Shown here in pieces: positions 41,660 to 50,310 of a stretch of 64,000 bases of DNA (position 1 is the stretch's first letter; the number at the start of each line of letters is the position of its first letter). The translations under genes and the position numbers were made by a program. Under the pieces are notes generated by a model. It saw only the letters and a list, made by a program, of their open reading frames with translations, did not search any database and had not been told where the DNA came from. The DNA is from Verrucomicrobiota bacterium (GTDB taxonomy: Bacteria > Verrucomicrobiota > Verrucomicrobiia > Opitutales > Opitutaceae): NCBI GenBank assembly GCA_016222805.1, contig JACRQG010000031.1, forward strand, positions 1 through 64,000, read 5' to 3'.

Positions 41660-43056
41660 GGACGGCGCTTCTCGGCCTGATCCTGGCCGGCGGAGTGGCC
41701 GGCCCCTTTGGCGCCCAGCCGAGGGTGGAGGAATCATCCCCGGTGTTCCCGTGGCGCGTGGCGGAGTCGCGCCGATATCTCGTCGATGCCCGGGAACGAC
41801 CGGTTCTGCTCCAGGCGGAGGCGGCCTGGTCGCTGATCATCGGTCTGACACTCGAGGAGGTGGATCACTATTTGCGGGACCGGCGTGCCCGGGGATTCAA
41901 CGGGATCATCGTCAACCTGATCGAGCACGCCTTTCCGGGTGCGGCGAATCCGCACGCCGCGCCGCGCAACCGGCAGGGGGCGGGTCCGTTCGCCACTCCC
42001 GGGGATTTCTCCACCCCGAATGAAGCGTACTTCGCGCACGCCGATGCGGTGCTGGCGCGGGCCGAGGTCGCGGGTTTCGCGGTGTTTCTCGCACCGTGTT
42101 ATCTCGGCTACCCGCGCCTGACCGAGGGCTGGTACGAGGAGGTGTTGCAGAACGGCGTGGACCGGTGCCGGGCCTACGGCCGATTCGTGGGGCGGAGGTA
42201 TCGCGATCGCCTGAACCTCATCTGGGTGATGTCCGGCGACCGCAATCCCGACGCGGCGCGGCCGATGGTCGAGGCGATGGCGGCCGGCCTCCGGGAGGGA
42301 GGCGCGGCCCAGCTCATGACCGCGCATTGCCAGCCGGGCGAATCGCCGCGGCAGATCTTCCCGGCTTCGCCGTGGCTGCAGCTGGACAATGTCTACACCT
42401 ACGACCCGGTGCACCGGAACAGCCTCTACGCGTATCTGACCAAGCCGTTGATGCCGTTCCTTCTCTTCGAGAGCGCCTACGAGAACGAGCGGGGAGCCAG
42501 TGCCGGGCGCCTGCGTGCCCAGGCCTACACCGCGTTACTGGCCGGGGCCTGCGGCCAGGCGTTCGGCAACCTTCCGATTTGGAAGTTCGGCAGCGGCTGG
42601 GAGGCGGCCCTGGGCAGCGAAGGTTCACGCTCCATGGCTCACGTCACGGCCCTGTTCCGCTCGCGCCGCTGGACCGAACTGGAGCCGGACGCGACGCACG
42701 AGATCGTGACGGAGGGGTATATCGGCGGCGATACGTGGGTCGGATGCGCGCGCACGCGCGATCGCCGCACCGTCATCCTCTATCTGCCGGAAAGACCGCC
42801 CCGCCAGAAGTCCGAGCCCGCCAACCCGCGTCGGCATGCACCCACCGTCGACGTGGATCTCGGCCAGCTGAACGGCCGCGCCGTCACAGCCTGGTGGTAC
42901 AATCCGCGCGACGGAACCGCCACGGCTGGGGGCGAATTCCCGGCGAAGGGCACGCGCACCTTCACCCGTCCGGACGACGCCGACTGGGTGCTGGTGCTCG
43001 ATGACTCCGCGGCGCAGTGGCCGGCCCCGGGCACGGGTGGTGATAGAACGAGATGA
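41656..43056 (+). CDS. GH140 apiosidase-like protein (DUF4038 plus collagen-binding-like domain)
   Basis: The GTG at 41656 overlaps the upstream stop (GTGA) and gives a signal peptide (VRTALLGLILAGGVAGPFGA) and about 466 residues. The body matches the apiosidase-like DUF4038 TIM barrel: RYLVDARERPVLLQAEAAWS near 37, VDHYLRDRRARGFNGIIVNL near 70, LNLIWVMSGDRNPD near 185 and PFLLFESAYENERG near 270. The C-terminal 100 residues are the associated beta domain (AVTAWWYNPRDGTATAGG). The characterised GH140 enzyme releases apiose from rhamnogalacturonan II, but many DUF4038 proteins have other targets. It overlaps the next gene (ATGA at 43053). Confidence 0.78.
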   Translation: MRTALLGLILAGGVAGPFGAQPRVEESSPVFPWRVAESRRYLVDARERPVLLQAEAAWSLIIGLTLEEVDHYLRDRRARGFNGIIVNLIEHAFPGAANPHAAPRNRQGAGPFATPGDFSTPNEAYFAHADAVLARAEVAGFAVFLAPCYLGYPRLTEGWYEEVLQNGVDRCRAYGRFVGRRYRDRLNLIWVMSGDRNPDAARPMVEAMAAGLREGGAAQLMTAHCQPGESPRQIFPASPWLQLDNVYTYDPVHRNSLYAYLTKPLMPFLLFESAYENERGASAGRLRAQAYTALLAGACGQAFGNLPIWKFGSGWEAALGSEGSRSMAHVTALFRSRRWTELEPDATHEIVTEGYIGGDTWVGCARTRDRRTVILYLPERPPRQKSEPANPRRHAPTVDVDLGQLNGRAVTAWWYNPRDGTATAGGEFPAKGTRTFTRPDDADWVLVLDDSAAQWPAPGTGGDRTR

Positions 43057-46000
43057 GAGACTTTCCGATCCTTCGGAGCAGCGTGGCGCGGCGTTGGTGG
43101 CCGGTGCTCGCCGCTGTCGCGGGGCTCTTCGCCTCGGTTCTGTCTGCCGCCATCCCGGATGCCGCGCGGGCGGATCCGCGTTTCCGCCTCGGCTACCTGG
43201 TCGTCACGCATTACCCCGGGGTGCGCAGCGACGGGACGGGCGATGCCACGGCGGGCCTGCAGCAGGCGATTGACGACGCCTATGCGGCCAATCTCGTGTG
43301 CTTCCTGCCGCTGGGCACCTACGTCATTTCGGATACTCTGAAATGCGTCCAGTGGCACCCGCTGCGGGCCGACGGAGTTTCGCTGGAGCCCAATCCGCTG
43401 AAAACCGCCGCCTACCAGTTCGTGGGTGAGCATGGTTCCGGCGGTGCCCGGCCGCTGATCCGGTTGGTGCCGACCGCAGCAACCGCCGCGCGCTTCGCCG
43501 ATTCGGCGCGGCCCCGCCCGATGCTCCTGCTGCGGCTCTACGAATCCACGCGCTATCCCAACCCCGCGCGGACGGAGCCGGTCGATGTGATGGCCACGAT
43601 CGATGGCTGGCTCAACGACACCTCGTACCTGTTCGATTGCCGCCTGAGCAACGTGGACTTCGACTGCGGGGGCCAGGCCGGCGCGATCGGGGTCGTCTGG
43701 CCTGCGGCCCAGGGGGCGTACGTCGAGAGCGTCCGGGTCGACGCCCGCGGCGCGCACGCCGGCTTCTATGGATTGCCGGGACGGAATTCCGGGGCGATCA
43801 ACCTCGAAGTGGTCGGAGGCGAGTATGGCATCCGCCACGGCTACGGAGCGGCGCAGGCACCCAACCGCGAGGTGTGCGCCGGAGTGACGATCGTCGGGGC
43901 CCGGTTGATCGGCCAGACGCGGCGCGCGATCGATTACCTCGACTTCGTGCCGCTGGTCTTGATCGGGTTTGCGATCGAAAAGGACTTCGGCGCAACGGGA
44001 GCGACGACGCAGCCGCCGATTTCCGTCGTCGAGAGCACCAATACCTCGAACAACACTTTGGTCCTGCTCGATGGAAGCATCACGCTGCGAAATGCGGTGG
44101 TGGGTCAGGTGGCAATTGCCAATCCCGGCAACACCACCACGGCGGGCAAGACCCTGTACCTGCGAAACCTCTACGTGACCGGCACGACCCGCCTCGTGCA
44201 GGCCACCGGCGGGAACGGGGTGAGCACGGCGGATCCCGCGCGGTGGCACCGCATCGACGAATACGCCTACGCCGATCCGCGCGGCAGCACGGGCGCGTTT
44301 CCCGCCGGTACCTCCTTCCGCAGTTTTGCCACGCGCAGCGTCCTCGACGGCGCCGTCCGTTCGGCCGTCGAACCGGTGGCGCGGTTATCGGTCGACGTCG
44401 GTCCGCCGCCGACCGATCTGATCAGCCGCCATCTGCCGAGCGGCGGATTCCCCGCGTACGAAGGGGCGGCGTCGCCGCCGGCCGCCGTTGTGACCGAGGC
44501 GCCGTACGGGGCCGTGGCTGGCGACAACGTCGATGCCGCCACCGCGGCGCGCAACACCGCGGCTCTCCAGGCGGCCATCGACGCCGCCGCAGCGGATCCG
44601 CGCCTGGCCGGGAGGGTTTTTCTGCCCAAGGGGGTGTTTCTCATCAACAACTCGCTCACGCTGCGGGCGAACACGCGTTTCTTCGGCGCCGGCAAAACGA
44701 ACCTGTCGGTCCTCGGCGCCCACGCGAGCTGGCTGCCTTCCACCACGCCGGGGGTTCTGCTGCAGACGGTGGACGACCCGCGGGCGACGACCTACGTCGG
44801 CAACCTCGATTTGCAGGTGCCGGACCGCAACCTCTACGAATACCCGTTCACCTACCTGCACTGGCGGGCCGGCGCGGCGTCGATGACCTTTGATCTCCGG
44901 GCCGTCTGCGGTCTCTGGCTCACGCGGCCGCGGTTTGATCCGGTACGCACGGCGCCGTTTGTGTGCTGCCGGTTCGACGGCGCCGGTGGCGGACGGCACT
45001 ACTTCTTCGGCAACTTCGAACAGCAGTTCACCAGCTCGGCGACCCCCGTGAACGGCGCCGGCTACCGCAGCATCGTGATCGATCGGACCTCGCAGCCCCT
45101 CTGGTTTTACGGTTTCAACAACGAGGGCGGGAAGACGGATCGCCGGGCGACCGATGTCGAACTCCTCGGGGCGCGCCACGTCGTCATGCTCGGCCTCAAG
45201 CGCGAGGGTGGGGCGCCGATGCTCACGCTGCGGGACTGCCGCGACGTGGCGCTGCTGGGCGGCGGCGCGATGCGCGAGCCGCCGGCGGAGCGGACCGGTG
45301 ATCCGGCGGCTGCCTACGTCGAAATCACGGGGATCTGCTCGCGCATCACGGTGGCGGGGCTGCTGGTGCAGCAAGTCGGCGAGGGCGCCGGTGGCTACAC
45401 CGTGCGCGAGACTGCTTCGGATGGCGCGGCCCTGGCGTTTCCGCTCGGCGCGGCCCTTTTTCAACGCGGGAGCTTTGATTGGGACGCGGAGGTGCCGGGC
45501 CGCGTTCCCCCCGCCAACACCGGCGGAGGCGACGGGGGGCGGCTGGTCAACGTGGCGGCGCGGGTGCGGGTGCGGGCGGAGGAGGGGCCGACAATCGTCG
45601 GATTTGTGGTCGCCGGGACTGGTCAGAGAACCGTGCTGGTGCGCGCGGTCGGACCGGGGCTGGCGGCCCTCGGCGTGGGGGATGGTGTCCCGGACCCGGC
45701 GGTGCGGCTTTACCGCGGCCAGACGTCCGTGGCGGATAACGAGGATTGGGGTGGGGCGGGAGGCACGGCCTCCGCGGCGATCTTCGCGGCGGCGGGCGCC
45801 TTTGGCCTGCCCGCCGGCAGTCGCGACGCCGCCCTGGTCGCGACCCTTGGCGCCGGGGACTATTCGGCCCATGCCACCGTTCGGCCCGGCACGGGCGGCT
45901 CCCTGGTGATCGAGGTTTTTGATCTGCAGGGGGACGCTTCCGCCCGTCTCACCAACCTCTCCCTGCTCGGGCGCAGTGGCGGCGCCGTCGACTTTCCCAT

Positions 46001-46328
46001 TGTGGGATTTGTCCTGGCAGGGACGGGCGGCCGGACCGTGCTGGCGCGGGCGGTCGGGCCGTCGCTCGCGGCGTTTGGCGTGGCTGACGCGGTGGCGGAC
46101 CCGGCATTGCGGCTGTTCCTCGGCGGCCGCTCCCTCGATGGGAACGACACCTGGGGCATGGGGGCGGAAGTTCCGGACCTGGTCACGGCAACCGCGGCGG
46201 CCGGGGCCTTTGCCCTCCCGGTGGGCAGCCGCGATGCGGCCCTGGCGGGGGCGCTCGCTCCAGGGGCGTACACCGTGCACCTTCTCGGCGGTAGCGGTCG
46301 GGTGTTGGCGGAAATCTACGCGCCGTAA
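43053..46328 (+). CDS. Secreted double beta-helix protein with two Opitutaceae C-terminal repeats
   Basis: The 1091-residue protein has an export signal (WWPVLAAVAGLFASVLSAA). Two pectate-lyase-3/GH55-like beta-helix units follow. The first begins near residue 60 (TGDATAGLQQAIDDAYAAN, then LPLGTYVISDTL) and the second near 482 (NTAALQAAIDAAAADPRLAG, then FLPKGVFLINNSLTL). A double helix of this sort is typical of GH55 and some lyases. Residues of about 835-1091 are two copies of a domain with VGFVVAGTGQRTVLVRAVGP and VGFVLAGTGGRTVLARAVGP, common at the C-termini of Opitutaceae secreted proteins and perhaps surface-anchoring. It may be the lyase or endo-enzyme that supplies the GH105-like hydrolase; this is inference. 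Confidence 0.7.
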   Translation: MRDFPILRSSVARRWWPVLAAVAGLFASVLSAAIPDAARADPRFRLGYLVVTHYPGVRSDGTGDATAGLQQAIDDAYAANLVCFLPLGTYVISDTLKCVQWHPLRADGVSLEPNPLKTAAYQFVGEHGSGGARPLIRLVPTAATAARFADSARPRPMLLLRLYESTRYPNPARTEPVDVMATIDGWLNDTSYLFDCRLSNVDFDCGGQAGAIGVVWPAAQGAYVESVRVDARGAHAGFYGLPGRNSGAINLEVVGGEYGIRHGYGAAQAPNREVCAGVTIVGARLIGQTRRAIDYLDFVPLVLIGFAIEKDFGATGATTQPPISVVESTNTSNNTLVLLDGSITLRNAVVGQVAIANPGNTTTAGKTLYLRNLYVTGTTRLVQATGGNGVSTADPARWHRIDEYAYADPRGSTGAFPAGTSFRSFATRSVLDGAVRSAVEPVARLSVDVGPPPTDLISRHLPSGGFPAYEGAASPPAAVVTEAPYGAVAGDNVDAATAARNTAALQAAIDAAAADPRLAGRVFLPKGVFLINNSLTLRANTRFFGAGKTNLSVLGAHASWLPSTTPGVLLQTVDDPRATTYVGNLDLQVPDRNLYEYPFTYLHWRAGAASMTFDLRAVCGLWLTRPRFDPVRTAPFVCCRFDGAGGGRHYFFGNFEQQFTSSATPVNGAGYRSIVIDRTSQPLWFYGFNNEGGKTDRRATDVELLGARHVVMLGLKREGGAPMLTLRDCRDVALLGGGAMREPPAERTGDPAAAYVEITGICSRITVAGLLVQQVGEGAGGYTVRETASDGAALAFPLGAALFQRGSFDWDAEVPGRVPPANTGGGDGGRLVNVAARVRVRAEEGPTIVGFVVAGTGQRTVLVRAVGPGLAALGVGDGVPDPAVRLYRGQTSVADNEDWGGAGGTASAAIFAAAGAFGLPAGSRDAALVATLGAGDYSAHATVRPGTGGSLVIEVFDLQGDASARLTNLSLLGRSGGAVDFPIVGFVLAGTGGRTVLARAVGPSLAAFGVADAVADPALRLFLGGRSLDGNDTWGMGAEVPDLVTATAAAGAFALPVGSRDAALAGALAPGAYTVHLLGGSGRVLAEIYAP

Positions 46329-46337
46329 TTTTTTACC

Positions 46338-49300
46338 ATGTGGCGTCTTCTTATTTCCCTCCCCTTCGCCCTGGCCTCGGCGGTTGCTGCTGAGCCGGCG
46401 TTGGCGAACCTGATTCGCGACGGCGATTTCGCGTCGCTGGATTCCTGGCAGCGAAACGGGCATCTCGCCGCGGCGGGCAAGGTGACCCGTTTGCCGGAGG
46501 ACAAGGCGGTGACGATCACAAATCCGGTGATCGATCTCGACGCTTCGCTCTTTCAGGAAATTCCGACCGCAGGGCATTCGTGGTGGGCCTGGTCGGTTCG
46601 GACCAAGGCCGGCACCGCGATGCGGGCTTCGCTCGGCCTGGTGGCGTTAAGTGAGACCGGCCGGGTGCTGGCGATTGACACGCCCACGAGAATCCAGGGC
46701 CAGCGCTGGTCGTCCCATCAGGGGACCTTACGAACTCCGCCTGGTACCACCAGGCTCCGGGTCGTGCTCAGCGTGCTGGACGGGAGTTGTTCCTTTGCGG
46801 ACGTGCAGGTGCGGGGGGGCGGTCCGCCGGAGCGGGCGGAGCCGAGGCTGCAGGTGGTGCCGGGAGCGGGCTTCGCGGTGCGGGAGCATGCACTGGAGCG
46901 CCCTTGGTGGGAGGTGGAGGCCGGCGACCTCGATGGCGACGGCGTTCCGGAGCTGATTGCCTGCGATGTCGACGGCCTCGTGACGGTGCGGGCCGAGGGT
47001 GGGCCGGTGCGTCTGCGCTTCGAGGCGGGGGCGCTGGTCTACCAGTTTGCCACCGCCGACCTCGACGGCGATGGCGTGAAGGAGATCCTGTTTTCTTCGC
47101 TGGATCCCAAGCAGCCCGTGCGGGCCATCAACCGGCAGGGCGCAGTCATTCGGTCCTGGGCCGAGTCCCGCGGGCCCGAGCGCCTGGCGACTGGTGATCT
47201 GGATGGCGACGGTCACCCGGAGATCGTGGTGAGCCGGGATAACCAGCGGGCGGGCAGCGGGCTGGCCGGCGGCTTGGTGGTGTATGACCGGAGCGGAAAG
47301 AAACGGTGGGAAGTGGAGCGGAGCCTGCGGCATTTTGCCGTGGCCGACTGGATCGCCGGCGGCGGACGGGAGTTGGTGGTCGGTGGCCCGGGCGTGGAGT
47401 TCGTGGTGTATGACGCCAACGGCAGGGAGGTGCAGAAGTTCCAGACCCGAGGTGGCCTGCTCGAGCAGTTCACAGTGAGCCAAGCCGCCGACGCAGGTGG
47501 ACCGCGGGTGGTGGCACTGCAGCAGAACGCCAACCGGTTCAGCCTGCTGGCCCACGACGGCCAGCGTCAACTGTGGGAGACTCCCGTGACCGCGTCGCTG
47601 CGCAATTCGGGCTCGGGCGGGGGAGCGCTGCTGGCCACCGGGGACTTCGCTCCAGGGGTGCCGGGCAAGGAGACCGTGGTTGTCGCCCTGCACGTGATCT
47701 CCGTGATCGATGCCACCGGTACGACGATTTACCGGAGCCGAGATGGCGGTGGGGGCGAGTATTGGGAGTCGTGGGCCCCAGGCGGCATCAACAGTCCCGA
47801 AATTGCCTGCTGGCCGGGCACAGTGCCGCAGCTGTTCCTGTCCTCTTCGCGTTTCCGTCATGCGGCGTACTACCGCCTGGATTTCGGCGGAGCCGATGCG
47901 TTCAAGGAGTATCGCGTGCCGGATCAGGAGAAACATCTGGAGACCATGCACGCCGCCGTGAAGGCCCAGCCTGCCCGTCCCGCCGGAAGTGCGGAGAAGA
48001 TCAAGGTCTTCATGGCGCTGGGGGAATTTGCCCGCGTCTCGGAAGCGACTCTGGGAGAGTACGCGACCGCCCTGCAAAGCCTGGCGAGTCCCTCCCTCGA
48101 GTTCCTCGTCATGTACGAGGCGAGCGATCTGCTCGGGCACGAACGAGGCCAGAAAATGACCACTGATCAGATCGTGGAGCGGGCCCGCCTGCTGGAGAAA
48201 GCCGGGATTCCGTTCGGGTATTTCGCCACCCACGGCGGGCAGGTATGGCTGTCGCGGGAGGCCATCCGGCGCAGCAAGGAGGTGGCGCCGCGGATGTTTC
48301 GCTTCCTCTACATCGCCGAGAACCTCGAGACCCTCTATGGGCCGCTGTACAAGGATGTGCTGAAATGGACGGACGAGGCGCTCGATTTCTGCGCCGCCCA
48401 CGGAATGAAGATGCTGTTCAAGGAAAAGCACGACGTCTGGGGCCTGCTGCCCTCCGACCCCGAGGTCTTCAACGTGCTCTTCCGCCCCGGCCACCGGGAA
48501 GTCACCGTGCCGATTTGGTCGACCAACCAGCCATTTCAACCGGAAATCCAGCTGGGCGGCATGCTCGGCCTGAAAGCGACCGGACTCTGCCGGGAGTTCG
48601 GCATGTCGACGCAGTACTGGAACTGGCACGAATGGGGACGGTACCCGCGCGGCATCCGCGATGTGTCGCCGACCTATGTCTGCCCTTCGGACATCATCCT
48701 CCGCCTGGAGTTGATGGGCGTGGCGCTCGGTGGCACGTGGGTGCACATCGAAGGCGGTCAGACGTACCTGCGTCCCGATCCGCGCGAGGGGGTCGTGCCG
48801 CTGGCCCGGCGCCATCGGGATCTGGTGTACGAACTCGTGCGCAAAAACCTGATCCTGCCCGGCGTGCCTCCGGCCAATCTGAACGCCGTCGCGCTGGTGC
48901 GCTCCTTCCATCCTGCCCTCGAGGAAGGAAAGGCGCGGGGACGAAAGGTGGCCTATCCCTATTACGAGCGGAATAGCGAGGCCCTGCGGCAGGGATTCAT
49001 TCCGGCGCGGTATCTTTTCGAACCTTACGCGGCCGACGCCTTCCCTCGTCTGGCCTACGACGAGGATTGGAATGTGCGGTCCTGCTTCCCGCGGACGCCG
49101 CGCGGCTGGGTGCCCGTGCTGCCGCCGGCGGCGGCGCTGCCGGCCGGCGCGGTCGCCTTGGAGACGGATGGCGAGCGGGTGCGACTGGGGGGCGAGTGGC
49201 GCACCGCCGGGGCCGCGCAGGCTGAAGTGGAGCGCACGCTTCAGCAGGGGGCTGAGTCCATCGTCCTCCAGGCGCCGGGCACCTGCCTGATCCTCCAGCG

Positions 49301-49511
49301 CGATCCCGCTTCGCCCCGCAGCTATGTGGTGACCGTGATCGACCCGGGCTATCTGGCGCCCACCGGGGTGAACACGGTCCTGCGCGCCCGCGGTGGGCCG
49401 CTCCGGCACGTAGTGGATTTGGTCACCGGGCAATCTCTGCCGGTGGCCGCCACCGGTTGTGCGCTCGCCATTGAACCCGGGGCCTTCCGGCTCCTACGGG
49501 TTGAGCTGTAG
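46338..49511 (+). CDS. Large secreted propeller protein, paralogue B (possible glycan-active enzyme)
   Basis: The 1057-residue protein has a signal peptide (LLISLPFALASAVAAEP). Residues 20-155 look like a CBM4/9-type sandwich (ANLIRDGDFASLDSWQRNG). An FG-GAP propeller follows with calcium-type loops (GDLDGDGVPELIACDVDG near 197, ADLDGDGVKEILFSS near 240, GDLDGDGHPEIVVSRDN near 285). From about 545 a TIM-barrel-like domain runs with THGGQVWLSREAIRRSKEVA near 633 and LGGTWVHIEGGQTYLRPD near 797. It ends like the paralogue at 23109 (DPGYLAPTGVNTVL, PGAFRLLRVEL), which lacks the CBM-like domain. Lambda-carrageenase (GH150) has a comparable layout, but the assignment is unproved. It starts 9 bases after the double-helix gene. 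Confidence 0.6.
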   Translation: MWRLLISLPFALASAVAAEPALANLIRDGDFASLDSWQRNGHLAAAGKVTRLPEDKAVTITNPVIDLDASLFQEIPTAGHSWWAWSVRTKAGTAMRASLGLVALSETGRVLAIDTPTRIQGQRWSSHQGTLRTPPGTTRLRVVLSVLDGSCSFADVQVRGGGPPERAEPRLQVVPGAGFAVREHALERPWWEVEAGDLDGDGVPELIACDVDGLVTVRAEGGPVRLRFEAGALVYQFATADLDGDGVKEILFSSLDPKQPVRAINRQGAVIRSWAESRGPERLATGDLDGDGHPEIVVSRDNQRAGSGLAGGLVVYDRSGKKRWEVERSLRHFAVADWIAGGGRELVVGGPGVEFVVYDANGREVQKFQTRGGLLEQFTVSQAADAGGPRVVALQQNANRFSLLAHDGQRQLWETPVTASLRNSGSGGGALLATGDFAPGVPGKETVVVALHVISVIDATGTTIYRSRDGGGGEYWESWAPGGINSPEIACWPGTVPQLFLSSSRFRHAAYYRLDFGGADAFKEYRVPDQEKHLETMHAAVKAQPARPAGSAEKIKVFMALGEFARVSEATLGEYATALQSLASPSLEFLVMYEASDLLGHERGQKMTTDQIVERARLLEKAGIPFGYFATHGGQVWLSREAIRRSKEVAPRMFRFLYIAENLETLYGPLYKDVLKWTDEALDFCAAHGMKMLFKEKHDVWGLLPSDPEVFNVLFRPGHREVTVPIWSTNQPFQPEIQLGGMLGLKATGLCREFGMSTQYWNWHEWGRYPRGIRDVSPTYVCPSDIILRLELMGVALGGTWVHIEGGQTYLRPDPREGVVPLARRHRDLVYELVRKNLILPGVPPANLNAVALVRSFHPALEEGKARGRKVAYPYYERNSEALRQGFIPARYLFEPYAADAFPRLAYDEDWNVRSCFPRTPRGWVPVLPPAAALPAGAVALETDGERVRLGGEWRTAGAAQAEVERTLQQGAESIVLQAPGTCLILQRDPASPRSYVVTVIDPGYLAPTGVNTVLRARGGPLRHVVDLVTGQSLPVAATGCALAIEPGAFRLLRVEL

Positions 49512-49799
49512 GCTGTCGTGAATCGGAGAAGTTCGGTCTGGCGGACCCACGGGGCGGGTGGACCCCACGCGGATGATTGAGGTCGGGTGCGTCGGGATCC
49601 GTGGAGAGTGTCCCCAAAAACTTGCGGCCGAAACTCCTGGCGGCAGAGTTGCGCAAGCGACTGCTTGTCAGTGGAGTAACGACTACCAGGTGACGAATTG
49701 GCGACGAACTGCAAACCTAGCTGGTGCGTTGGCCTTCGGTTTGCTAGGTTGGAGGGTGATTATGGGGTCACACACCCTCCCACGATATCCAAGTAACCG
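49512..49799. promoter_or_regulatory. Intergenic region with two tandem perfect hairpins
   Basis: AACCTAGC (49714-49721) pairs with GCTAGGTT (49743-49750). Immediately after it GGAGGGTG (49751-49758) pairs with CACCCTCC (49773-49780). The second stem ends 20 bases before the next start codon. No T-run follows, so a structured 5' leader for the 49800 gene is more likely than a terminator for the glycan operon. No gene is seen in the first 200 bases. Confidence 0.45.
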
Positions 49800-50291
49800 A
49801 TGCCAGCCATGAAGAAAAACACCACGAAAGCCACGTCGTCGCCCGCCCCAGCGACCAAAGCAGTTCCGGCCAAGTCGCCGGCCAAGAAGAAAGCCGCTTC
49901 CGCCCCTGCGGCGAAAACACCCGCTCGCTCCGCTTCAACCGCCGCGGCTCCGCTGCCAAAGCCGGTTTCGGCGGCTCCGGCGGTGACCGCGGAGGCCCCC
50001 AGGCCGGCCCCGGTGCAGTCTGTGGTGGCCCGACCGGTCCAAACCACGATCTCTGCCCGGATCGACGTCGGTTTTGGCAACACCCTTTATCTTCGCGGCG
50101 AAGGGGCGGGCCTCAGCTGGGACGCGGGTGTCCCGATGGAGTGCCTGGCCGACGATCACTGGCAGATCATTCTCGGGGAAAGTGCCCGCGGAGTGACGTT
50201 CAAGTTCCTCATCAACGATGTGACTTGGAGCGTCGGGGCCGACTACACCCAGGCGAGCGGAACGACCGCCTCGTACTCGCCGCAATTCTGA
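49800..50291 (+). CDS. Lys/Ala/Pro-rich protein with starch-binding-like C-terminal domain
   Basis: The 163-residue protein starts at 49800; an in-frame ATG at 49809 is equally possible. Residues 1-75 are disordered and rich in Lys, Ala and Pro (KSPAKKKAASAPAAKTPARS), like histone-H1-type tails of some bacteria. Residues 85-163 look like a CBM48/CBM20 sandwich (GFGNTLYLRGEGAGLSWDAG, HWQIILGESARGVTFKFLIN, VTWSVGADYTQ). It has no signal peptide, so a cytoplasmic glycogen-related or regulatory role is conceivable. Function unknown. It converges on the acyltransferase with 19 bases between the stops. Confidence 0.7.
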   Translation: MPAMKKNTTKATSSPAPATKAVPAKSPAKKKAASAPAAKTPARSASTAAAPLPKPVSAAPAVTAEAPRPAPVQSVVARPVQTTISARIDVGFGNTLYLRGEGAGLSWDAGVPMECLADDHWQIILGESARGVTFKFLINDVTWSVGADYTQASGTTASYSPQF

Positions 50292-50310
50292 CCGCGCGCC
50301 GGCCTCTGTC

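Noticed and set aside
46728-49433. 901-codon open frame on the - strand
   Set aside because: It is the complement of propeller protein B, whose motifs and paralogue make it the real gene.
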